DNA from: Sphingomonas sp. BK235
GTDB taxonomy: Bacteria; Pseudomonadota; Alphaproteobacteria; Sphingomonadales; Sphingomonadaceae
Reading direction: 5' to 3'
Length of the DNA: 64,000 nt
Assembly: GCF_004345855.1 (NCBI RefSeq)
Contig: NZ_SLXN01000001.1
Location: 1,146,428 to 1,210,427, forward strand
The notes beneath the pieces were generated by a model. That model did no database searches, was not told the DNA's origin, and worked only from the letters and a program-made list of their open reading frames with translations. Made by a program: the position numbers and the translations under genes. Positions 19,119 to 26,456 of the stretch are shown piece after piece; positions within the stretch are counted from its first letter, which is position 1, and each line of letters starts with the position of its first letter.

Positions 19119-20105
19119 ATGACGATGGCGCGACCGACACGATATGGGAGGCGTGGCGTTACCGCCGCGGCCGCGCTGCTCCTGGCGCCGGGCAGCCCGG
19201 CGCGGGCCGAGCCGATCGCGGTGACGTTCGACGATCTGCCGGTGGCGGGGCCAAGTGGCCCGATCGGCAACTCCCGGACTTTGACGCAGCACCTGCTCGC
19301 CGGGCTGCGGCGGCAGCACATCCCCGCCATCGGCTTCGTCAACGAGGTTCAGCTCGAAGGACCCGAGCGCGCGCAGCGGATCGCGCTGCTCGCCGACTGG
19401 CTCGACGCCGGCATGACGCTGGGCAATCACGGCTATTCTCACCTGTCGTTCACCGTGACGCCGACGGAAGCCTATATCGCCGATGCCGCGCGCGGCGAAC
19501 GGGTCACGCGCCCGCTGATGGCCGCGCGCGGCCTGATCGAGCATTTCTATCGTCACCCCTATCTCGAGACCGGTACCACCGTCGACGCGCGATCGCGCTT
19601 TGAAGCCTGGCTGGCGGCGCATGGCTATCGCGTCGCGCCGGTGACGATGGAGAATAGCGACTGGCGGTTCGCCGCGCGCTATGATGAGGCGCTCGCACGT
19701 CACGATCCGGCCGAGGCGAAGCGGATCGCGGCGGCCTATCTCAGCTTCACCGGGCGGGCCGTCGCCTGGTATCGCGCCGCGGCGCTGGACTTGCTCGGAC
19801 GACGTCCGGCGCTGATCCTGCTGCTCCATGCCAACCGGCTCAACGCCGCGAGCATCGATGCGCTCGCCCGCGTCCTGCGCCATCACCAGCTGCGTTTCGT
19901 CACGCTCGACGCGGCGCTGACCGATCCCGCTTATGCCATCGCCGACACCTACACCGGCCCCAACGGCGACCAATGGCTGACCCGCTGGGCGCTGACGCTG
20001 CGGCGCCCGCTGCCCTGGTCGACGCTGCCGGCGGTCCCTGACTGGATCGCCGCGCCGCGCCGGTCGGCTCCGCAGCGCGACCAGACTGCGCACCGAAGCG
20101 GGTAG
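19119..20105 (+). CDS. exported polysaccharide deacetylase
   Basis: 328 aa, with a signal peptide ending near ARA(30). NodB-type deacetylase: TFDDLP motif (Asp38/39) and GNHGYSHLSF (His104, His108), which together bind a metal, usually zinc. Likely substrates are peptidoglycan or other N-acetylated glycans in the periplasm. It follows the DUF1826 gene by 19 nt and precedes the second operator, so it is probably the third gene of the first zinc operon. Why a deacetylase belongs here is not clear. Confidence 0.8.
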   Translation: MTMARPTRYGRRGVTAAAALLLAPGSPARAEPIAVTFDDLPVAGPSGPIGNSRTLTQHLLAGLRRQHIPAIGFVNEVQLEGPERAQRIALLADWLDAGMTLGNHGYSHLSFTVTPTEAYIADAARGERVTRPLMAARGLIEHFYRHPYLETGTTVDARSRFEAWLAAHGYRVAPVTMENSDWRFAARYDEALARHDPAEAKRIAAAYLSFTGRAVAWYRAAALDLLGRRPALILLLHANRLNAASIDALARVLRHHQLRFVTLDAALTDPAYAIADTYTGPNGDQWLTRWALTLRRPLPWSTLPAVPDWIAAPRRSAPQRDQTAHRSG

Positions 20106-20112
20106 ACGGGCG

Positions 20113-20127
20113 TGATACGATGTATCA
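20113..20127. promoter_or_regulatory. Zur-like operator, site 2 (perfect palindrome arms)
   Basis: TGATAC-GAT-GTATCA, perfect 6-bp arms around 3 bases, 34 nt before the receptor start at 20162. A possible upstream ATG at 20120 lies inside it, which argues that translation starts later. Confidence 0.65.
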
Positions 20128-20161
20128 TGACGCAGGCGTTACGAGTCTCGACGAGGTGGGC

Positions 20162-22174
20162 ATGAGCGGTTTGAGCCTGATCGCACTTCTGTTGGCGGCA
20201 ACGCCGGTATCGGGGACGGTGGACGAACCCCCGCCCGCGTCGGAGGCCGATGATGCTGTCCCTGATATCATCGTCACCGGCCGGTCCGACCGCAAGATCG
20301 GCCGGACGGATTCGGCGAGCGAAGGCGCGATCGGCGGCGCCGAACTGCTGGCGCGTCCGATCCTGCGGACCAGCGAACTGGCCGAGGCGGTGCCGGGGAT
20401 GATCGCGGTCCAGCATTCGGGTGGCGGCAAGGCCGCGCAATATCTGATCCGCGGCTACAATCTCGATCATGGCACCGATTTCAGCATCGCGGTCGACAAT
20501 ATGCCGTTCAACCTGCGCAGCCATGCGCACGGCCATGGCTATCTCGATCTCAACGGGCTGATCCCCGAGACCGTCGACCGTCTGGCCTATCGCAAGGGAC
20601 CCTATCGCGCCGCCGACGGCGATTTCTCCTTCGTCGGCGCTGGCTCGCTCACGACGCGCGACAGCTTCGACCAGTCCTTCGCCACGCTGACGGCGGGCAG
20701 TTACGGCTATCGCCGCGCTGCCGCCGGAACGTCCGCTGCGCTGGGCGGCGGCACGATGTTGCTCGCGACGGAAGTCACCGCGAACGACGGGCCCTGGGCA
20801 CTTCCCGAACAGCTTCGCCATGTCAGCACCTTCGGCAAATATAGCCGCGAGACGCCGCTGGGTACGATGCGCGCCAGCCTCTCCGTCTATGACGCGCGCT
20901 GGCGACCGACCGAGCAGATCCCGGTGCGCGCCATCGGGACGGTGCTTCGCGATCGCTTCGGCACGCTCGATCCGTTCCTGCGCGGCGCGACCGACCGCGA
21001 GGTGCTCAACATCGGCGTGACGGGTCCGGCGTGGACGATCACCGGCTATGCCCAGCATTACCGGTTCGAGTTGCTGTCGAACTTCACCTTCTTCCTCGAC
21101 GATCCGGTACGCGGCGACGAACTCGAACAGGCGGAGGATCGCTGGACCTTCGGCGGACGCGTCGCGCGACGCGTCGCGCTCGCCGACCGGCTCGAGCTGA
21201 CGCTCGGCGCCGATGCGCAGACCGATGCGATCGGCGGGCTCGGCCTGTTCCATACCGAACGTGGTCGCCGGATCGCGACGCGCAGCCTCGTCGACGCGCG
21301 TGAGACGTCGGTGAGCGGCTATGCCGAAACGGACTGGACGCCCGTCGACGCGCTCAAGCTGCTCGCCGGCGGGCGGATCGATCATCTCGCCTTCCATACC
21401 GTCGCCCGCGGTGGCGACGCGACCGGCGGCACCGCGCAGGACACGATCGTCACGCCGAAAGTGGGCGCGACCGTCACGCTGAGCCCGAACGTCGCGCTCT
21501 ATGCCAATTACGGTCAGGGCTTCCACTCGAACGCCATCCGCGGCGTCATCGCGGCGCAAGAGGCCACCCCCGCCTTCGCGCGCGCCACCGGCTATGAGGT
21601 TGGCGGCCGATTCGAGCGCGGGCCGTTCGACCTGTCGCTGACCCATTGGTGGAGCCGGTCGTCGAGCGAACTGATCTATTCGGGCGACGACGGCACCGTC
21701 GCACCGACCGGCCCCAGCCACCGCCGCGGGTTCGAACTGGTCGGCAACATCCGCGCGGCGCGCTGGCTGACGCTCGACGGCGTCTATGCCACCAACCACG
21801 CGCGCTTCGTCGATGCGCCAGGTGCCGACCGGATCCCCAACGCACTCGAGTCGGCGGGTGAATTCGGGCTGATCGGGACATTCCGCACCTTCGATGCCGC
21901 GGTGCGCGTGCGCTATCTCGGCCCGCACGCTCTGCTCGAGGACGATAGCGTGCGCTCGCCCGCGACGGCGGTGGTCAATCTGCGCGCCGGCCGCCATTTC
22001 GGCGCGGTCGCGGTCGATCTCGAATTGCTCAACCTGTTCGACACCGCGCGGGCGGATGCGGACTATTATTACGCCTCGCGCCTGCCCGGCGAGCCGCTGG
22101 CCGGCGTGGAAGGGGTGCATAGCCGCACCGTGGAGCCGCGCATGATCCGGATCGGGGCGACGGTCCACGTCTGA
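20162..22174 (+). CDS. TonB-dependent receptor, probable zinc uptake (ZnuD-like)
   Basis: 670 aa from the ATG preceded by GAGGTGGG; this start gives a signal peptide (MSGLSLIALLLAATPVSG). The plug begins DIIVTGRSDRKIG and contains a His-rich stretch (NLRSHAHGHGYL near 120), followed by the barrel; the final residues are TVHV. An outer-membrane transporter placed between metallochaperones and a ZIP transporter under a Zur-like site points to zinc. Histidines in the plug/extracellular part fit, but the substrate is inferred. Confidence 0.82.
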   Translation: MSGLSLIALLLAATPVSGTVDEPPPASEADDAVPDIIVTGRSDRKIGRTDSASEGAIGGAELLARPILRTSELAEAVPGMIAVQHSGGGKAAQYLIRGYNLDHGTDFSIAVDNMPFNLRSHAHGHGYLDLNGLIPETVDRLAYRKGPYRAADGDFSFVGAGSLTTRDSFDQSFATLTAGSYGYRRAAAGTSAALGGGTMLLATEVTANDGPWALPEQLRHVSTFGKYSRETPLGTMRASLSVYDARWRPTEQIPVRAIGTVLRDRFGTLDPFLRGATDREVLNIGVTGPAWTITGYAQHYRFELLSNFTFFLDDPVRGDELEQAEDRWTFGGRVARRVALADRLELTLGADAQTDAIGGLGLFHTERGRRIATRSLVDARETSVSGYAETDWTPVDALKLLAGGRIDHLAFHTVARGGDATGGTAQDTIVTPKVGATVTLSPNVALYANYGQGFHSNAIRGVIAAQEATPAFARATGYEVGGRFERGPFDLSLTHWWSRSSSELIYSGDDGTVAPTGPSHRRGFELVGNIRAARWLTLDGVYATNHARFVDAPGADRIPNALESAGEFGLIGTFRTFDAAVRVRYLGPHALLEDDSVRSPATAVVNLRAGRHFGAVAVDLELLNLFDTARADADYYYASRLPGEPLAGVEGVHSRTVEPRMIRIGATVHV

Positions 22175-22197
22175 CCGAACCGAAGCCTTGCCAATCA

Positions 22198-22212
22198 TGA
22201 TACAGTGTATCA
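22198..22212. promoter_or_regulatory. Zur-like operator, site 3 (19-bp extended palindrome)
   Basis: TGATAC-AGT-GTATCA; the symmetry extends to CATGATAC / GTATCATG over 22196-22214. It lies about 70 nt before the ZIP transporter start and 24 nt after the receptor stop. Confidence 0.68.
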
Positions 22213-22222
22213 TGGAAATGCC

Positions 22223-22285
22223 ATGTCGAGCGAACCTCACGACGGGCCGGACGCCGGCGTCATACTGGATCGAGACCGGCAGTGA
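22223..22285 (+). CDS. possible 20-aa leader ORF before the ZIP gene
   Basis: ATG at 22223 opens 20 codons (begins MSSEPHDG, ends LDRDRQ) and its TGA overlaps the GTG start of the ZIP gene as GTGA. It begins 10 nt after site 3. It could couple translation to the transporter. It may also be chance. Confidence 0.3.
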   Translation: MSSEPHDGPDAGVILDRDRQ

Positions 22286-22965
22286 CCGGCTGGCTACCCT
22301 ATGCGCTCGGCCTCGCCGCCAGCGGCTCGACCTGGACGGGCGGGATGCTCGCGATCCGGTTCGGCCGACGGCGCGACCTGCTGTTCGGCCTGACCGGCGG
22401 CATGGTGGTCGGGCTGGCGCTGCTGGATCTTCTTCCCGAAGCGCTGGAGCATGGCGCGCGCTCGCATGGCGAGGAGGTGATCTTCCTCACCCTGACCGCG
22501 GGGATCGCGCTGTATCTCCTGCTGCATCGCCTTCCCGTCGGCGGATCGGCAGGGCGCCTGAGCCTGATCGCGCACAGCATGATGGACGGTCTGGGAATCG
22601 GTCTCGCCTTCCAGATCTCGGACGCGACCGGCTGGCTGGTCGCGATCGCCGTCCTCGCGCACGACATGGCCGATGGGGCGAACATGGTCGCGCTCTCCGC
22701 TTTGTCCGCCGCGCCACGCTCCCTGCATCGCTGGCTGCTGGCGAACGCCGCCGCGCCGCTCGCCGGCGTCGCACTCGGACAGGCGATGCGGATCGACATG
22801 GCGCAGATCGCCTTGCTGCTGGCGCTGTTCGCGGGCGGGTTCCTCTATATCGGCGCGTCCGAGCTGCTGCCGCGCAGCCGCGCCGGGGCATCGGGCCCGG
22901 TCGCGGGAATGGCAAGCGTGATCGGCATCGGCCTGATGGCCGTCGTCGTGCACCTTGCGCAATGA
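22282..22965 (+). CDS. ZIP family metal transporter
   Basis: 227 aa, a polytopic inner-membrane protein of about eight hydrophobic segments. Two ZIP motifs are visible, HSMMDG near 93 and HDMADG near 129; they carry Asp where E. coli ZupT-type proteins have Glu. It would import Zn(II) or related divalent ions into the cytoplasm. The start is a GTG with no strong Shine-Dalgarno, overlapped by the short leader frame. It probably shares its operator with the following two genes. Confidence 0.85.
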   Translation: MTGWLPYALGLAASGSTWTGGMLAIRFGRRRDLLFGLTGGMVVGLALLDLLPEALEHGARSHGEEVIFLTLTAGIALYLLLHRLPVGGSAGRLSLIAHSMMDGLGIGLAFQISDATGWLVAIAVLAHDMADGANMVALSALSAAPRSLHRWLLANAAAPLAGVALGQAMRIDMAQIALLLALFAGGFLYIGASELLPRSRAGASGPVAGMASVIGIGLMAVVVHLAQ

Positions 22966-23032
22966 ACCATGGAGCGCGTTGCCCCGCCGTGCCGTCACCG
23001 CCGGAATCCGCATCCTCAACCGGAGACGATCG

Positions 23033-23746
23033 ATGAACACCTGGCTTGCCGCTCTCGCCGTCCTCGCCCTGCCCGCCGCGGCGCAGCAGCGCCCCGCCGC
23101 CGCCCCCTTCACGTTGGCGCCCCTACCCTATCCGCCCGGCGCGCTGGCGCCGGTGATCGATGCCGAGACGATGACGCTGCATCACGACAAGCATCATCAG
23201 GCCTATGTCGATGCGCTCAACAAGGCGGTGGCGGCGAACCCGGCGCTGGCGGGACAGTCGCTGGAGCAGTTGCTCGCGCGCGCCGCATCGCTGCCGCCCG
23301 CGGTGCGCAACAATGCCGGCGGCCACTGGAACCATAGCTTCTTCTGGAGGACGATGACGCGGCCCGGCACCGGCGGCGCCCCCTCGGAACGGCTTGCCCG
23401 CGCGATCGACGCCGGCTTCGGGTCGCTCGACGGGATGAAGACCGCCTTCAGGGCCGCGGGGACGGGACGGTTCGGCTCGGGCTGGGCGTGGCTGATCGTC
23501 GGCCGCGACGGCCGGCTCGCGATCGCCTCCACCCCCAATCAGGACAATCCGCTGATGGACGCGGCCGAGGTGCAGGGCATGCCGCTGCTCGGCAACGATC
23601 TGTGGGAACATGCCTATTACCTGACCTATCGCAACCGGCGCGCCGACTATCTCGACGCCTGGTGGCAGTTGGTCGACTGGGCCGAGGTGTCGCGCCGCTA
23701 CGCCGCCGCAACCGCGCGGTCATCATCCTCGGGCACCACCGGGTAA
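23033..23746 (+). CDS. exported superoxide dismutase, Mn type
   Basis: 237 aa. A signal peptide (MNTWLAALAVLALPAAAQQ) places it in the periplasm, unusual for Fe/Mn SODs. Metal ligands: His50, His101, Asp189 and His193 (NDLWEHAYYL). The outer-sphere Gln is at 170 in TPNQDNPL and the N-terminal equivalent is Gly (NNAGGHWNH), the arrangement seen in Mn enzymes. A GGAG precedes the ATG. An earlier in-frame ATG at 22955 would bury the signal peptide. Its place behind a ZIP gene in a zinc-starvation cluster suggests it replaces periplasmic Cu/Zn SOD. Confidence 0.87.
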   Translation: MNTWLAALAVLALPAAAQQRPAAAPFTLAPLPYPPGALAPVIDAETMTLHHDKHHQAYVDALNKAVAANPALAGQSLEQLLARAASLPPAVRNNAGGHWNHSFFWRTMTRPGTGGAPSERLARAIDAGFGSLDGMKTAFRAAGTGRFGSGWAWLIVGRDGRLAIASTPNQDNPLMDAAEVQGMPLLGNDLWEHAYYLTYRNRRADYLDAWWQLVDWAEVSRRYAAATARSSSSGTTG

Positions 23747-23779
23747 GATGATCATCCCGCCATACCGGAGATCGCGACC

Positions 23780-24568
23780 GTGAAACGCCTTGCCTGTGCC
23801 GCTGCCTGTCTCGTCTCCACCATCGCCCTTACCGCATCGGCCCGCGACGCGGCGGGGCCGACGGGCTATCTCGCGCCCGGCGCCTTTGACATCTTGGCGG
23901 TGCTGCCGCCCGCGCCACGCCCCGGCGATGCGCGCGCGGTGGCGGACCGGACGATCTTCGCGGCGACGCGCGCGCTGAAGGACACGCCGCGCTGGGCGCT
24001 GGCGACCAACGACGTCAAGCTCGCCCCCGCCGACCTGTTCCGCGATTTCAGCTGTGCGGTCGGCGTGACGCTGACGCCCGAGGCGGCGCCGAAGACCGCG
24101 CGGCTGATCCGCCGCGCCGCGTTCGACACCGGGGCGCAGAGCGCGATTGCCAAGACCTTCTACAAGCGCGAACGGCCGTTCCAGATCGATGCCGGTCCGA
24201 TCTGCCAGCCCGCCGACGAGCTGAAGGGCAGCTACGACTATCCCTCCGGCCATACGACATTGGGCTGGACCGTCGCGACGCTGCTCGCGCGGACCGCGCC
24301 GGACCGCGCGACCGCGATCCTCGCGCGCGGGCGGGCGTTCGGCGAGAGCCGGATCGTCTGCGGCGTCCACAACGCCAGCGCGGTGGAAGGGGGCCGGCTC
24401 ACCGCTGCGGCGACGTTGACCGCGCTGCAGGACGATCCCACCTTCCTCGCCGACCTCGCCGCCGCCCGCGTCGAGATCGACGCGCTCCGCCGCAACGCCG
24501 CCACGCCGAAGCCGGATGCGGCGCAGTGCGCGACGGAAGCCGCGCTCGTCGCGCAGCGGATTGGGTGA
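23780..24568 (+). CDS. PAP2 / class A acid phosphatase
   Basis: 262 aa with a signal peptide (residues 1-21). The three PAP2 motifs are present: KTFYKRERPF near 131, YPSGHTT near 154 and GESRIVCGVHNASAVEGG near 193. Such periplasmic phosphatases hydrolyse phosphomonoesters. GTG start with CCGGAG upstream, 33 nt after the dismutase stop, so likely co-transcribed. It is the last core gene before the island. Confidence 0.87.
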   Translation: MKRLACAAACLVSTIALTASARDAAGPTGYLAPGAFDILAVLPPAPRPGDARAVADRTIFAATRALKDTPRWALATNDVKLAPADLFRDFSCAVGVTLTPEAAPKTARLIRRAAFDTGAQSAIAKTFYKRERPFQIDAGPICQPADELKGSYDYPSGHTTLGWTVATLLARTAPDRATAILARGRAFGESRIVCGVHNASAVEGGRLTAAATLTALQDDPTFLADLAAARVEIDALRRNAATPKPDAAQCATEAALVAQRIG

Positions 24569-24671
24569 GCGGCGCGCGCCGCAGGTCGAGGCACCGGCGG
24601 CGTTCGCCGCGGCGCTGCGCGCCGCCTCGGAGGTGTGAGGCGCTGCGATGACGGGGGGGGCTGGAACGACG

Positions 24672-24705
24672 ACACCCCCGCGGAGCGGCGGCTCTGCGGG
24701 GGTGT
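24672..24705 (-). terminator. apparent native terminator of the rRNA/tRNA operon, displaced
   Basis: A 15-bp stem (ACACCCCCGC... / ...GCGGGGGTGT, one G-T wobble) with loop GGCG lies 9 nt beyond the displaced tRNA-fMet 3' fragment. Read on the minus strand it follows the CCA end. It is therefore most likely the original terminator of the rRNA operon, now cut off from it by the island. No T run follows. Confidence 0.6.
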
Positions 24706-24714
24706 GTCGTATGG

Positions 24715-24759
24715 TGGTTGCGGGGACAGGATTTGAACCTGTGACCTTCAGGTTATGAG
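24715..24759. repeat. left attachment site (tRNA-fMet 3' fragment)
   Basis: 45 bp identical to 63779-63823. On the minus strand it runs from the anticodon loop (CTCATAACC) to CCA. The identity stops sharply: the next base differs on each side. It is the displaced original 3' half of the tRNA gene and cannot fold as a tRNA. Confidence 0.92.
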
Positions 24760-24948
24760 TGCTGTAGATGCGATTACCCGCATTTTCTTTTATTTACGCG
24801 ATCCTTCGCAGCCGCCGGCGGCTCGCTTGACTGTTCGCGAGGCATAGCGCTCCCGATGTTCTCGCGACTTCGCAACGTTTCGGTGCACTCTGCTTCCTAA
24901 GTGCTTCCTGAAATCGCCATTGCTAGGCCGCAGGTAAAAGGAGGTGTT
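24760..24948. other. gene-free stretch at the left island end
   Basis: Nearly 190 bp between the attachment site and the integrase, with locally AT-rich sequence (CATTTTCTTTTATTTACG). With the 24569-24714 segment to its left, 380 bp hold no protein gene. Integrase arm-binding sites would be expected here but none can be assigned by eye. A near-consensus AAAGGAGG just before 24949 serves the integrase. Confidence 0.5.
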
Positions 24949-26136
24949 ATGGCCAAATTGACGAAGGTGATGGTGGAGTCCGCGATCACCCACAATAAAG
25001 AGTTCTTGTGGGATGAGGAGGTGCGCGGCTTTGGGATAAGGTTTCTCGCCTCAGGTCGGCGCGTATGGGTTTATCGCTACCGAGACACCGGGCACCGGTG
25101 GCGGCAGCTGAAAATTGGCGAAGTTGGGGTTCTCTCGCTTACCGTCGCCCGGGAGCAAGCTCGCTCCGCCGCAGCAAAGGTACAGATGGGAGGCGACCCC
25201 GCCGCCGAGCGAGACGCCAAGCGCCGTTCGATCACCGTCCGGCAGCTTGCGGAGGTATTTGACGAGCTACACATCGGCTTGTGGGTGAAAGCCAGCACGG
25301 CGGCAGAATACCGGCGGTCGTTGAAGCTCTACATTCTCCCCGCGATTGGATCAAAGCGGGTCGAAGAAGTGACCCGGGCCGACATAGCTCGGCTGCATCG
25401 CGATCTTGGCCATAAACCCACGCAGGCCAATCGAACCATTGAGATCGCGTCGAAGATGTTCAGCCTCGCTGAGGAATGGGGGCACCGCCCCGAGGGCACG
25501 AACCCGCGCAAGGGCATCAAAAAATATCCAGAGAAGAAGCGCGAGCGGTTCCTCAGCAGCGCCGAGCTTACGAGGGTCGGTGAGGTCCTTGCAGAAATGG
25601 AGGCCGAGCGGATCGAAATGCCGTCCGCGATCGCAGCGGTTCGCCTGCTGATGCTCACGGGTTGTCGCTTGAACGAAATAATGACCCTGCAATGGAGCTA
25701 CGTCGACTTCAAACTTGGGCTTTTACGTCTTCCTGACTCGAAAACCGGTGCCAAGGACGTGCCCGTGGGTGAGCCGGTACTGGCGGTGGTAAGCGCCATT
25801 CCGCAGTTGACCGACAATCCCTGGGTTATCACCGGCAAGCTGCCGGGTGCGCGTCTGACCGATCTTCAGCCATTCTGGCAGCGTGTCCGTGAGCGTGCTG
25901 GCTTGAAGGACGCGCGCATTCACGATCTTCGCCACACATTTGCGTCCGTCGCCGCCGCCGCCGGGATGTCGCTGCTCGTCATCGGAAAAATCCTCGGCCA
26001 CGCGAATGAGCAGACCACCAAACGCTATGCCCACCTCGCGCGGGGCACGATGCGAGAGGCGGCCAACGATGTCTCGGCCTCCATTTTCCGAAGCATGAGC
26101 GTCGGGTCAGGATCCCGCTTGAGCACAGATATGTAA
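24949..26136 (+). CDS. tyrosine recombinase / integrase (P4 type)
   Basis: 395 aa from the ATG after AAAGGAGG; an upstream in-frame start at 24901 lacks such a site. N-terminal DUF4102-like arm-binding domain (WDEEVRGFGIRF), a SAM-like core-binding domain, then the catalytic set: TGCRLNEIM (Arg), HDLRHTFAS (His-x-x-Arg) and LGHANEQTTKRYAHL (His and nucleophile Tyr). It integrates and excises the island at the tRNA-fMet 3' end. It is transcribed inward. It lies next to the displaced fragment, not next to the intact tRNA gene. Confidence 0.94.
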   Translation: MAKLTKVMVESAITHNKEFLWDEEVRGFGIRFLASGRRVWVYRYRDTGHRWRQLKIGEVGVLSLTVAREQARSAAAKVQMGGDPAAERDAKRRSITVRQLAEVFDELHIGLWVKASTAAEYRRSLKLYILPAIGSKRVEEVTRADIARLHRDLGHKPTQANRTIEIASKMFSLAEEWGHRPEGTNPRKGIKKYPEKKRERFLSSAELTRVGEVLAEMEAERIEMPSAIAAVRLLMLTGCRLNEIMTLQWSYVDFKLGLLRLPDSKTGAKDVPVGEPVLAVVSAIPQLTDNPWVITGKLPGARLTDLQPFWQRVRERAGLKDARIHDLRHTFASVAAAAGMSLLVIGKILGHANEQTTKRYAHLARGTMREAANDVSASIFRSMSVGSGSRLSTDM

Positions 26137-26456
26137 GGGGTGCCCCGCAGAATAGCGGGCATTGGTCGGTCCCTTAACGCTCGTGGGACCGATTGGTAGA
26201 AAGCGACCGATCCGCTTTCGGCCACATCCGCGAAGAGTGCTGCTCCCGCGACCTTTGTTGATTGGCCCTCTAGCCTGAGATTCAGATGAAGATGAACGAC
26301 ACCGATCCCGAGGCCCGGCCTTTTGACGCGAGCGCGTCGGGGGTTGATGATCCTACTAAGCTCCCACTGAGATCAGCGAAGCGCTCCATCCGAATGGCTG
26401 CTTGATCCGATCGCGTTCACGTTTCACAACCTCGGCACGATCGCGGGAGAGACAGT
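26137..26456. other. 320-bp gap between integrase and DUF262 gene
   Basis: Contains GGTCGGTCCCTTAACGCTCGTGGGACCGATT-type inverted sequence just after the integrase (about 26162-26194), which could end integrase transcription, then a possible 39-codon frame at 26286-26405. The end has the GGGAG that serves the next gene. Confidence 0.4.
26286..26405 (+). CDS. possible small protein, 39 aa
   Basis: ATG at 26286 opens 39 codons (begins MKMNDTDPEARPF, ends SIRMAA). It lies 51 nt before the DUF262 gene. Charged, no membrane segment, no recognised family. It could be a small partner or a chance frame. Confidence 0.25.
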   Translation: MKMNDTDPEARPFDASASGVDDPTKLPLRSAKRSIRMAA

